64,000 bases of DNA from Labrenzia sp. THAF82 (lineage in GTDB: Bacteria > Pseudomonadota > Alphaproteobacteria > Rhizobiales > Stappiaceae), in NCBI RefSeq assembly GCF_009363435.1, contig NZ_CP045354.1, positions 5,918,501-5,982,500 of the forward strand, read 5' to 3'. Position 1 is the first letter of the stretch, and each line of letters starts with the position of its first letter. Positions 50,050-58,171 of the stretch are shown one piece after another. The position numbers and the translations under genes are program-made. The notes under the pieces are model-generated. The model worked only from the letters and a program-made list of their open reading frames with translations. It did no database searches and was not told the DNA's origin.

Positions 50050-51063
50050 CTATTCTGCAGGCTGAACGCTGCCGTGATTGGCACCGTTTCCGGCCGTTTT
50101 CTGTGATCGGTATTCGTCATATGCGGCGATCAGCATGTCTTCGTCGCGATAGGCTGGAACCCAGCCAAGGTCACGTTCGCCTTTTGAAACATCGAGAACG
50201 CACATCTCGTCAGCAATGAGATACTGTTCCGGATCCATCAGGGGCATGTTGATGGCGTCAAGGAAATCCAGGGTGCGCTTGACCGCAAATCCCCAGGTCG
50301 GCAGCAATATGGATTTGGATCCCGCATGCTTCACGAGGTCGCCAAGTAGCTTCTTGACCGGAGGCGGATTGATGGAGCCCAGATTATAGGCTTCGTTCGG
50401 GACACCTGCTTTCCAGGCGCGGTAAGCGGCATCTGCACAGTCGAACACTGAAATGAACTGATAAGGGTTCTTGCCGGACCCGATCATGGGCACCGGAAGG
50501 TTCATGTCGACGAGCTTGAAGAGCTTGGTCAGGATGCCAAGACGGCCCGGACCGATGATCAGTCTAGGTCGAAACAGAGTGATATCCATACCACGCTCGC
50601 GCCAGTCGGCTGCAAGAAACTCCGTATCCAACTTGGATTGACCATACTCACCGAGAGGTGCAACAGGATGATCTTCGGTCATTGGATAGGTGACGGTGTG
50701 GCCATAGACCATGTCGGTCGTGTAGTGCACCAATTTCTTGGCGCCAGCACGGTCCATCGCTTCGATGATGTTTTTGGTTCCGTCGTAATTGACCGGATAG
50801 AAAAAGTCGTGGCGTTTTGCGCGCACCTGGATCGGTGAAAGCATCTTGGCTGACAGATTGTAAACCATGTCTTCCGCAGCTATCGGAACCGCGGCGATAG
50901 AGGCCGGATCGGTCACATCGCAGGTAAGAAAAGTTGCCTTCGGATAGACAGACTGATTGTCATTGACGATATCGGCAACAATGACCTCTTCCCCGTCTTC
51001 CAGGAGCTTTTTTGCAAGCTGGCGACCGACGAAACCGTCGCCGCCGAAAAGAATATGTTTCAC
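50050..51063 (-). CDS. Extended SDR, NAD(P)-dependent epimerase/reductase
   Basis: A 337-residue extended SDR. Cofactor loop GGDGFVGRQL at 7-16, DIVN near 31-34, and YGQSK (Tyr and Lys of the catalytic dyad) near 140-144. It overlaps the SMR gene by ATGA and ends eight bases before the aminotransferase. In mycobacteria the DprE1 product, a 2-keto lipid-sugar, is reduced by DprE2, a classical and shorter SDR; this enzyme could fill that place, yet it is of the extended type, so its role is unproved. The C-terminal 25 residues are hydrophilic and low-complexity. Confidence 0.82.
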   Translation of the reverse strand: MKHILFGGDGFVGRQLAKKLLEDGEEVIVADIVNDNQSVYPKATFLTCDVTDPASIAAVPIAAEDMVYNLSAKMLSPIQVRAKRHDFFYPVNYDGTKNIIEAMDRAGAKKLVHYTTDMVYGHTVTYPMTEDHPVAPLGEYGQSKLDTEFLAADWRERGMDITLFRPRLIIGPGRLGILTKLFKLVDMNLPVPMIGSGKNPYQFISVFDCADAAYRAWKAGVPNEAYNLGSINPPPVKKLLGDLVKHAGSKSILLPTWGFAVKRTLDFLDAINMPLMDPEQYLIADEMCVLDVSKGERDLGWVPAYRDEDMLIAAYDEYRSQKTAGNGANHGSVQPAE

Positions 51064-51497
51064 TTCGAAGTCTCCTTCAGGGCCGCAGTTTCAACCTGGG
51101 ATTTTGCGTGGTTCTGATCGTGGTTGGATCCACCCTGCGCGATGAAGATCGTGCCAACGCAGATAAAGGCGATCCCGATGACGCGCATTGCGTTCAGGTC
51201 TTCCTGGAAAATGAAATAGGCGTAGACAGCCACAACCACATAAGCGAGTGACAAAAACGGATAGGCGTAAGACAGCTCTACCTTCGACAGGACATATAGA
51301 TGTGATGCCATTGAGATCACAAAGGTGCAAAGACCCAAAAAGACGAATGGCGAGAACACGACCTGAAGTAGTTTGATAATCAGATTACTGGACAACCCGC
51401 TGAAATCACCCAGTCTGGTCATCCCGTACTTTAACATTATTTGTGCAGCTGCATTCGTCAGTACGGTAAATAAAATAAAAGGGAGGAACTTAGCCAT
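51060..51497 (-). CDS. SMR/EamA-type small membrane transporter (ArnE-like)
   Basis: A 145-residue protein with four hydrophobic helices: FLPFILFTVLTNAAAQIMLKYG (4-25), the segment near 42-65, AYPFLSLAYVVVAVYAYFIFQE (about 78-99) and IGIAFICVGTIFIAQGG (about 107-123). It resembles EmrE and especially ArnE/ArnF, which flip undecaprenyl-phosphate-aminoarabinose. Coupled by ATGA to the SDR gene. Beside UbiA-like and DprE1-like enzymes it is a natural candidate for flipping a polyprenyl-phosphate sugar. A hydrophilic tail of about 20 residues follows TM4. Confidence 0.8.
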   Translation of the reverse strand: MAKFLPFILFTVLTNAAAQIMLKYGMTRLGDFSGLSSNLIIKLLQVVFSPFVFLGLCTFVISMASHLYVLSKVELSYAYPFLSLAYVVVAVYAYFIFQEDLNAMRVIGIAFICVGTIFIAQGGSNHDQNHAKSQVETAALKETSK

Positions 51498-51665
51498 ACC
51501 CCATCGTCTCCACTCACTGTAAATTCTACCAACGCAACTATCGATCTAATTTGATTAAATTATCTTAATTCTGGCGCTATTTAACTTTGATATCACTGTA
51601 TGAATAATAATGAGTAACTCTAATACTTAAATTTTCTTCATGTTATTATTGTTTGATTCACCATG
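51498..51665. promoter_or_regulatory. AT-rich gap, probable promoter of the SMR-SDR-aminotransferase unit
   Basis: 168 bases of unusually AT-rich DNA with runs such as TAATTTGATTAAATTATCTTAATT near 51547-51570. It lies upstream of the SMR gene on the minus strand and just downstream of the DprE1-like gene, so it may hold an internal promoter. No clear palindrome or terminator was found. Confidence 0.45.
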
Positions 51666-52982
51666 TTACCTGCCATCCAGGACGGTTCTGCGCCAGAAGT
51701 CCGACATAAGCGCCGGATCCCTCAGTTCCTCGATCTCTTGCCAGTTGGGAAAGGAGGCCCTGAAAGTCGCACTCGACATTCTCCGATCCTTGTAAGGGTT
51801 CACCGCCCCCCCAGCCTGAATGGTGATGTCGTCGAGTTGCTCCAGCAACCGGTGTGTCACACCACCCTTGTTCGGAAAATCAAGCGTCAGCGTGAAACCC
51901 GGACGCGGAAAGCTCAAGATCCCCGGGCTTGGCAGTGAACCAAAGCGTTTCAGGACTGTCAGAAAGGACCCATGATGATTTCTTTGGGTGCACTCGAGGA
52001 GAGATTTTATGACCTCAAATGCATTTTCGGGCGGGATTACGCTCTGGTGCTGATGCAGGCCCTTTGGCCCATAAAGCCGGTTCCACCGCCCAATGCGGTC
52101 CAACGGAAAAAAGAACTTGTCAAAGGCGACCAGTTGCTCGGATCGGCCAACAGGAGCGCTTCTGAAGTAGCTTTCGTTGAAGAGCTTCAGGAATGGCCCT
52201 TGAAGGGGTGAGATCGGCGGAGTTAACGGGATATTCAAACGCGGTGCCGATTTGCGTTGCGGATGCTCGCCTTCAGCCGCATGGTCGCCGGCAATCAAGT
52301 GGCCCCGGCCGAAGTGCTTCCCTTTGACCAGAGAATCGATCCAGGCGACCGCATATTCATGCTGCGCATCTGCCTCATCAGCCAGCCCGAAGTAAGCTTC
52401 CAGATTGTCAAACCGGGTTGTCACCTGGCTGATCGAAGAGGAACCAATTTTCATCAATTGAATGGTCGCCTTGCGGATCAGGCCCGTGAGGCCCATGCCC
52501 CCGATCGTTGCATCGAAAAGACCACTCTCCTCATCCGACTTCAACAGGAGGGAACCCTGGTCCGATCTTTCGAGCAGCAGTTCCACGACGTGACAGCCGA
52601 ATGTCCCACGCCTGTGGTGGTTCTTGCCATGAATGTCATTGGCAATGGCACCGCCAAGCGTCACGAACTGGGTGCCGGGAACCACCACAGGAAACCAGCC
52701 ATGCGGTGCTACGGCTGCGATGATATCGCTCAAAAGGATGCCAGCGTCCGCCTCCAACAGACCCGAAGACCTGTCGAAAGACAGGATTCGATTTGCGGAT
52801 TGTGACGTGATCGCGCTCCCGGCTGCATTCAAACAGCTATCGCCATAGCTTCTGCCATTGCCAAAGGGCAAAGCGCCATCCGATTTGACCTCACTGGTCA
52901 GATACTGATCAGGTGCGAGAAGACGCGGGTTTTTGACGGACAATCCGCCCCAACTGGCAATCCGCCGCATTTCTTTAGCCAT
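51666..52982 (-). CDS. DprE1-like FAD-dependent polyprenyl-phospho-pentose 2-oxidase
   Basis: A 438-residue flavoprotein matching mycobacterial DprE1 over its length. FAD-binding PCMH half: GNGRSYGDSCLNAAG (41-55), VPGTQFVTLGGAIANDIHGK (101-120) with the flavin-linked-region His in HGKNHH (118-123), GGMGLTGLIRKATI near 166-179. Substrate half: LDRIGRWNRLYGPKG, VIPPENAF and LKRFGSLPSPGILSFP. The benzothiazinone-target Cys of DprE1 appears as Thr here (FTLTLDFP), and the later Lys (PYKDRR) is kept. The family oxidises the 2-hydroxyl of decaprenyl-phosphoryl-ribose. Six bases separate it from the UbiA gene upstream. Confidence 0.88.
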   Translation of the reverse strand: MAKEMRRIASWGGLSVKNPRLLAPDQYLTSEVKSDGALPFGNGRSYGDSCLNAAGSAITSQSANRILSFDRSSGLLEADAGILLSDIIAAVAPHGWFPVVVPGTQFVTLGGAIANDIHGKNHHRRGTFGCHVVELLLERSDQGSLLLKSDEESGLFDATIGGMGLTGLIRKATIQLMKIGSSSISQVTTRFDNLEAYFGLADEADAQHEYAVAWIDSLVKGKHFGRGHLIAGDHAAEGEHPQRKSAPRLNIPLTPPISPLQGPFLKLFNESYFRSAPVGRSEQLVAFDKFFFPLDRIGRWNRLYGPKGLHQHQSVIPPENAFEVIKSLLECTQRNHHGSFLTVLKRFGSLPSPGILSFPRPGFTLTLDFPNKGGVTHRLLEQLDDITIQAGGAVNPYKDRRMSSATFRASFPNWQEIEELRDPALMSDFWRRTVLDGR

Positions 52983-52988
52983 GTGGGT

Positions 52989-54428
52989 TTACCAGGCTGC
53001 AGCAATCAGGAAAAGGACGGCACCGCAGCCGATCATGAATTGACTACGCCAGTCCTTCAGGATGAAGACGATCGGATCTTCATGCATCTCGCCTCTGCGT
53101 GCGAGGATCCAGATACGCATGATGATGTAGAGCACCAGCGGGCACAAAAGCCAGATGAGCTGCGGAATGGCATAAGCTTCTTCGATTACCGGACTTTGAA
53201 TATAAAGCGCGAGAACCAACACTGCTGCAAAGCCGGATGTCATCCCTGCTTGCGAGATAGGTTCCAGATCAACATGACGGTAACCGCGACCGGTAACTTC
53301 CCTGGAGGCAACTTCGCCGACTTGCTGCAACTCGGTGAAGCGTTTCACCAGAGCAAGTGACAGGAAGAAGAACACAGAAAATGCGAGCAACCAGAACGAA
53401 TACTCGATATCTGCCGCAGCCCCACCGGCAAGGACACGTACGGTGTAAAGACCGGCCAGGACAAATACATCGAGCAGGAGCATGCGCTTTATGGCGACCG
53501 AATACGCCGTTGTAATAAACAGGTAAAGCACCAGGATCCCGGTAAAGGCCAAGGGAAGGAAAGCGGAGATAGTGAAAGCAACCACAATCGAGCCAGCTGC
53601 CAGAAGCAAGCCGTTTGGAACGCTCAACCGGCCGCTTGCGAATGGACGATTGCACTTGGTGCGGTGACGGCGATCCGCTTCAAGGTCCAAGAGGTCATTG
53701 ACCACATAAATGGCCGAAGCCGTGAGTGAAAAGGCTATGAAAGCCAGCAAACTGCTGACAAAGACGGACCCGACAAAAATCTCGTGCGCCAGAACCGCAG
53801 GCACGAAAATCAGAGCATTTTTAAGCCATTGATGCGGTCGCATGGCCTGTAGCGCAGCTTTGACTTCACTCTCTGTCGCATCAATTCGTTCAGCACCTGT
53901 TTTGCGTTGCCAGTTGTGCGCAACCCTGTCCGGTGCCACGACCGTCGCTTCAGACGCTTCCTCAAACAGGCAGACATCGTGATGTGAGTTGCCGTAATAG
54001 TCGAAGCCTTCGTCGCCGATCCGATCCCTTATCCGATCGAGCTTACGATGCGCCGTCAGGTTGGTCGTTTCATCGGATGCAAGCACTTCATCAAAGATCG
54101 CCAAATGCTCGGCAACGGCATCAGCAAGGGTTTCATTCGACCCGGTCGCCAGCACGAGCCGCCGGCCTGCCGCTTTTTCTGTCTTCAACCGTTCAACGAC
54201 ATCTGATCTGTACGGCAGGGTTTTGACGTCAATTTCTGCAGCCTCGGCAAGCCTCGCCTTTGTGAAGGCAATGCCGTGGCGCAACCAACCGAAGATCAGG
54301 AAAACAACAAAAGGCTTTCTGCGAAGCGCCTGAAAAAGGCTCTCCCAAAGAAGATCGCCTTTAATGAGCGTGCCATCCAAGTCTACGTAGATAGCTCGGT
54401 TTGTCGTTTCACAGCGCTGATCCATCAC
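52989..54428 (-). CDS. HAD phosphatase-UbiA prenyltransferase fusion, DPPR synthase-like
   Basis: A 479-residue fusion. Residues 1-190 form a HAD domain with nucleophile and acid D16/D18 in YVDLDGTLIKGDLL, then VLATGSNE near 91-98 and GNSHHDVCLFEEA near 145-157. From about 195, starting MRPHQWLKNALIFVPAVLAHE, comes a UbiA-type integral membrane prenyltransferase with NDLLDLEADRRHRTKCNRP near 243-261 and eight or nine helices. In mycobacteria Rv3806c moves phosphoribose from PRPP to decaprenyl phosphate and a separate phosphatase removes the 5-phosphate; here both steps could be in one chain. It begins the unit that includes the DprE1-like oxidase. Confidence 0.87.
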   Translation of the reverse strand: MMDQRCETTNRAIYVDLDGTLIKGDLLWESLFQALRRKPFVVFLIFGWLRHGIAFTKARLAEAAEIDVKTLPYRSDVVERLKTEKAAGRRLVLATGSNETLADAVAEHLAIFDEVLASDETTNLTAHRKLDRIRDRIGDEGFDYYGNSHHDVCLFEEASEATVVAPDRVAHNWQRKTGAERIDATESEVKAALQAMRPHQWLKNALIFVPAVLAHEIFVGSVFVSSLLAFIAFSLTASAIYVVNDLLDLEADRRHRTKCNRPFASGRLSVPNGLLLAAGSIVVAFTISAFLPLAFTGILVLYLFITTAYSVAIKRMLLLDVFVLAGLYTVRVLAGGAAADIEYSFWLLAFSVFFFLSLALVKRFTELQQVGEVASREVTGRGYRHVDLEPISQAGMTSGFAAVLVLALYIQSPVIEEAYAIPQLIWLLCPLVLYIIMRIWILARRGEMHEDPIVFILKDWRSQFMIGCGAVLFLIAAAW

Positions 54429-54760
54429 GCGGGAACCTTCAGTTTGAGCACTACCCCAAACATCTGGAACTCTTCTGTTAGACGAAGATTTCTGCGAACC
54501 AAATGCAATTCAAGAATAGTGCAAACGCTTCCTGTATTACAGTTCTCGCTAACGCAAATTCCTTATCATGCCATTTATACGGGAAGCTTCGGTGGTACGA
54601 AGATTGCGCAAAAGCTGCGAAAAGCGACCAAATCCGTAAATTCGTTGGTTTTATGCTTACCGGCAGATTAACCGGACCAGCCACACATCATGGTGCCGCG
54701 ACCAGCTTCCATGTTACAAAAATCCTATGCCCAACGCTGTTTTTTTGGGCGACGGCGGCT
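54429..54760. other. Gene-free gap between two minus-strand units
   Basis: 332 bases without a credible gene; the open frames have no ribosome site or family resemblance. It is upstream of the HAD-UbiA gene, so probably holds its promoter, and it is downstream of the methyltransferase. A weak hairpin, GCCCAA/TTGGGC near 54727-54750, has no T tract on the minus strand, so I do not call a terminator. Confidence 0.5.
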
Positions 54761-55543
54761 TTAAGGCAGAACCACAAAGTCCACGTGGCCGACCATGACA
54801 TGCAGCTGCGCTGCACCAATCTTTATCTGTCTGTCCTGCCACCAGCTTTCCAGTTGCTCGGCTTCGAGCCCCACCTCACGGCCAACCCGCTGCCATCCGC
54901 TCAGGAACTCAAGCAGAAAATCTTGAGTGTCATCACCTGCCTGCCAGTCTGAAGTGCCCTGAACGACGCGACAATCGCGCGCCCTGAACAGCTCAATCGC
55001 CACCCTGGCGGCCTCAGGACCAAGCGCGGGACCAAACCCCTTGTCGGTTTGCTGATGCCGGTTGAGCGCTTCGCGCAGAGTTTCGTCCATACCATGACCG
55101 GGAGAGAATTCCGTCCGCCCGTCATAGGTCAGGCTTGCCAGAAACGGCTTCCCCGCTTCGACAACCTTGTCGATCAGACGCTCCAGGAACGCTTTCGAGG
55201 TCAAATCGAGAAATGCCGAAGTGGTGATCGCATCGAACTGTTCAAAGGGTAGTTTCTCCAGATCGGCTTGCAAATCGACTTGCTGCACTTTGAGGTCACT
55301 CTGAAATCGGCTCGAAGCCACGTCCAGCAACGACACATCAAAATCCGTCAGTTGCCAGCTGACCGGCATTTGAAACTTGTCTTTCAATGCGGCAACGGTC
55401 GAGCCTGCTCCGCTGGCAAGGTCAAGAACACGAACTTCGGAAGTGGGCAGTACGTCAAGAAAAGCCCGCTCCACAACGGTGTTTCTGGCAGCCAAATCGA
55501 GCGGCTCCCGCAACGCCAACCAATGCGATGAAAATCCACTCAT
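54761..55543 (-). CDS. Class I SAM-dependent methyltransferase
   Basis: A 260-residue methyltransferase. Motif I VRVLDLASGAGSTVAAL lies near 39-55, the acidic motif LTDFDVSLLDVA near 68-79, and the motif IV region FDAITTSAFLDLTS near 105-118. ATG 55543 overlaps the stop of the GT4 gene by ATGA; the longer open frame lies within that gene. It is the last of four tightly spaced genes (MDR, pterin-synthase-like, GT4, methyltransferase). The substrate is presumably the compound made by the others; no more can be said from sequence. Confidence 0.82.
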   Translation of the reverse strand: MSGFSSHWLALREPLDLAARNTVVERAFLDVLPTSEVRVLDLASGAGSTVAALKDKFQMPVSWQLTDFDVSLLDVASSRFQSDLKVQQVDLQADLEKLPFEQFDAITTSAFLDLTSKAFLERLIDKVVEAGKPFLASLTYDGRTEFSPGHGMDETLREALNRHQQTDKGFGPALGPEAARVAIELFRARDCRVVQGTSDWQAGDDTQDFLLEFLSGWQRVGREVGLEAEQLESWWQDRQIKIGAAQLHVMVGHVDFVVLP

Positions 55544-56592
55544 TCCGACACCCTTTGAAGTATCTGCGAGAACCTTTCGGACGCATCGTGCCAACCCGGG
55601 AGCTTTTCTGCAGCCTGGCGCGCTCCAACAGACAGCTTTTGGCGCAGATCCCGATCTGTCATCAGACTTTCCAAAGCCGATTGCAAGGAGGTGATATCGT
55701 CCGGAGGGCAATAAAGCGCGGCGCCTTGCGGAAGCGTATCCCGAACAGCGCCTCCGCCACTTCCTATGACGGCAAGCCCATGCGCCATCGCCTCGGTATA
55801 CGCCATCCCATACCCCTCGTAGCGGCTGGCAAGAACGAATACATCTGCAGACTGATAGAAATTCTTCAGCTCATCCGAGGGTATGGCACCATGAAAAACA
55901 AGCCGTTCCTCTAGACCGAAATCCTGGGCCAGACGCTGAATTACATTCGCGCAGGCAGGATCGGCCTCAAGGCCACCGACGATATCCAACTGCCAGTCAA
56001 ATTGCTTCAGGCGGGACAGCGCCTTTAGCAACAGATCGTATCCCTTTCGGTAAACCAGCGTTCCAACCGCGAGCAAGCGAACAGGTGTCTGCGCATTTTT
56101 CTGTCGCGGTGCGGGCAAATCTGTACCAGGCAAGACGACGCTGATTTTCTTCTTTTGAATGTCAAAAAGATCTGAAACCTGATTGCCGGTAGCGGGGCTG
56201 GTGACAATCACATGACTTGCACCGGATAGCGCTGCCCGCTCGCTGCTTTCCAGCGTGTACGCCTCAGCGTTGCTCAAACCGTTCTCACGGCAAAGAGGAT
56301 GATGAACAAGCGCAACCAGCTTCAATCGGTCCTTAAGTTCGATGGCGGTGTCGGGCATAACCCCGAAGGCCAGACCGTCAACGACCACCAGACGACCGTC
56401 AGGAAGGTCATTCAGGCGCTTCCTGGCAGTCGCCAATGTCTGGTCATCGGGAAACGGAAATCCATCTCCGAGCGGCAAAAGATCAACATTCCAGCCGTCA
56501 CGTTTCAGACCTGTGATGATTTGCCGGTCGTAACCGTAACCACCGGTTGGTGTTTCCAAGTCGCCCGGATAGGCGAAACATAGACTTTTCAT
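55540..56592 (-). CDS. GT4 glycosyltransferase
   Basis: A 350-residue GT-B transferase. N-terminal CFAYPGDLETPTGGYGYDRQI with its acceptor-loop glycines at 4-24, VHHPLCRENGLS near 94-105, LLAVGTLVYRKGYDLLLKAL near 178-197, and the E-x7-E donor motif in SRYEGYGMAYTEAMAHGLAVI near 265-285. Coupled to the methyltransferase by ATGA and six bases after the pterin-synthase-like gene. That tight link suggests that its acceptor is a small metabolite of this cluster and not the exopolysaccharide, although this is inference. Confidence 0.87.
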   Translation of the reverse strand: MKSLCFAYPGDLETPTGGYGYDRQIITGLKRDGWNVDLLPLGDGFPFPDDQTLATARKRLNDLPDGRLVVVDGLAFGVMPDTAIELKDRLKLVALVHHPLCRENGLSNAEAYTLESSERAALSGASHVIVTSPATGNQVSDLFDIQKKKISVVLPGTDLPAPRQKNAQTPVRLLAVGTLVYRKGYDLLLKALSRLKQFDWQLDIVGGLEADPACANVIQRLAQDFGLEERLVFHGAIPSDELKNFYQSADVFVLASRYEGYGMAYTEAMAHGLAVIGSGGGAVRDTLPQGAALYCPPDDITSLQSALESLMTDRDLRQKLSVGARQAAEKLPGWHDASERFSQILQRVSE

Positions 56593-56598
56593 CGAGGC

Positions 56599-56997
56599 TC
56601 AGATCTTGGCTTCGTACCAGGCACGTGCCACGTGCGATTCTGAAATTGTCACGCGGATCGCACCAAGTTCTGACCCCGGACGGCCCAGTTTGTCGTTGCG
56701 CGCTGCCTTGGCGAGGTGATCGTGAATGTGCTTCGTCAGAAACTCTGTCGTGGTGTTGGTGCCTTCAAACTCCGGCACTTCGTCGAGGTTCTTGTAGTTC
56801 AGAGGCTGCAGCACTTCTTTCAAGGCATCGTGCGCGCGGCCAATATCGATGACCACACCATTTTCATCGAGACTGTCAGCCAGAAACGCCGCATCGATCA
56901 CGAACGTTGCGCCATGCAGCGCCTGAGCCGGGCCGAACAGCTCTCCCTTGAACGAATGGGCAATCATCACATGGTCGCGAACTTCAACTGCAAACAT
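56599..56997 (-). CDS. 6-pyruvoyltetrahydropterin synthase/QueD-family homologue lacking catalytic residues
   Basis: A 132-residue T-fold protein of the PTPS/QueD family. The overall order fits QueD: first zinc His in IAHSF (H14), LHGATF near 27-32, VIDIGRAHDAL near 49-59, TTTEFLTKHI near 81-90, and the C-terminal ISESHVARAWYE with its Glu. But QueD and PTPS have C-x3-HGH at the second site; here it reads AQALHGA, so the catalytic Cys and the third zinc His are both missing, and the LDHHYL segment is replaced by LNYKNL. The enzyme thus cannot work as a standard PTPS. It may bind a pterin or another purine-derived ring. Lies 44 bases after the MDR gene. Confidence 0.78.
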   Translation of the reverse strand: MFAVEVRDHVMIAHSFKGELFGPAQALHGATFVIDAAFLADSLDENGVVIDIGRAHDALKEVLQPLNYKNLDEVPEFEGTNTTTEFLTKHIHDHLAKAARNDKLGRPGSELGAIRVTISESHVARAWYEAKI

Positions 56998-57041
56998 TTC
57001 GATAGTCCTGAAAGTGTGGAGGTAAGTGAGACGAAAGGGAT

Positions 57042-58055
57042 TTAGTCGTTTGCACCGTCATAAACGACGAGCGCAGCCAGCACATCTGACGCTTTGTTCA
57101 ACAAATCGGGAAGCTGATCAGGCAGGTCGTCAAACCTTATACGATGGCTTATCAGCGCGTCCAGCACCGGATCTTGAAGCAAATGGAGCGCCGTCTCCAG
57201 GCGGCGGCGGTAGGACCAGCGTGCCTGCCGGTCCACCGGAATGGTTCCGACCTGGCTTGAGATGAGTTTTAACCGGCGACAATGAAAATCGGCACCCAAC
57301 GGTGCCTGAACGCCTTTGGCCCCATACCAGCTCATTTCGACAACAGAGGCACCATCGCCACAGGCCTTCAACGCCGTTTCAAGGCCGGCAGCGGATGCGC
57401 TTGTGTGAAACACAAGATCCTGGTTGGCCGGCGCGGCATCCGGCAAAGCAAACTCAAATCCAAGTACTTCGGCTATGGCAGACCGCTCGCCATTGGTGTC
57501 GATAATCGTGACCACTGATCCGGGCAAACGAGATGCAACGTATGCAGTCAAAAGGCCGACAACTCCCGCGCCAACCACGCAGATGTGATCCCCAGGTGAT
57601 GGTTTTCCGTCCCATATAGCGTTAAGTGCCGTTTCCATATTGGCGGCGAGAACCGCCCGCTCCGCGCTGACAGCGTCAGGAATGGGAGCACAGTAACCGG
57701 ATGGAAGAGTGAAATCGCTTTGATGTGGAAAGAGCGAAAAAACGATACGCCCCTCAAGCGCGGGATCGCCTTCCAGAACCCTGCCGACATTGGCATATCC
57801 ATATTTGACGGGGAACGGAAATTCTCCTTCCTGAAAGGGTGCGCGCATACGCTGCCATTCGCTTCCAGGCACCTCGCCTCGGAAGACCAGTCCTTCTGTG
57901 CCGCGACTGACGCCGCTAAAGAGAGTTTGAATACGAACGTCACCCGGTCGCAAGGCCTCCATCGTCACTCCCTCGAGCGAACACTGCTCTCGACCAGCAT
58001 ACCAAAGCGCTCTTGGCGCACGTGTGACCGCGGTCACCAGCGGATCGCCCGTCAT
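57042..58055 (-). CDS. MDR-superfamily dehydrogenase without classical zinc site
   Basis: A 337-residue medium-chain dehydrogenase-like protein. The N-terminal catalytic half has FSGVSRGTEGLVFRG near 46-60 in the place where zinc ADHs show a Cys ligand, as also in BchC-type MDR proteins, so the classical catalytic zinc is doubtful. The NAD(P)-binding half is clear: ICVVGAGVVGLLTAYVAS near 158-175 and IIDTNGERSAIA near 184-195. It opens the four-gene minus-strand unit and is divergent from opgH. A reductase for a side-chain keto group is plausible; substrate unknown. Confidence 0.8.
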   Translation of the reverse strand: MTGDPLVTAVTRAPRALWYAGREQCSLEGVTMEALRPGDVRIQTLFSGVSRGTEGLVFRGEVPGSEWQRMRAPFQEGEFPFPVKYGYANVGRVLEGDPALEGRIVFSLFPHQSDFTLPSGYCAPIPDAVSAERAVLAANMETALNAIWDGKPSPGDHICVVGAGVVGLLTAYVASRLPGSVVTIIDTNGERSAIAEVLGFEFALPDAAPANQDLVFHTSASAAGLETALKACGDGASVVEMSWYGAKGVQAPLGADFHCRRLKLISSQVGTIPVDRQARWSYRRRLETALHLLQDPVLDALISHRIRFDDLPDQLPDLLNKASDVLAALVVYDGAND

Positions 58056-58171
58056 GAATTAAAGTCCCCTCTCATTCGCCATGCTTCTGTCAACATTAGG
58101 ACATTTTGACATGCGCACTATTGCGATGATTGCCGTGAATGGAATTCAAATAAGTGTTTCAGGTCTCTGAC

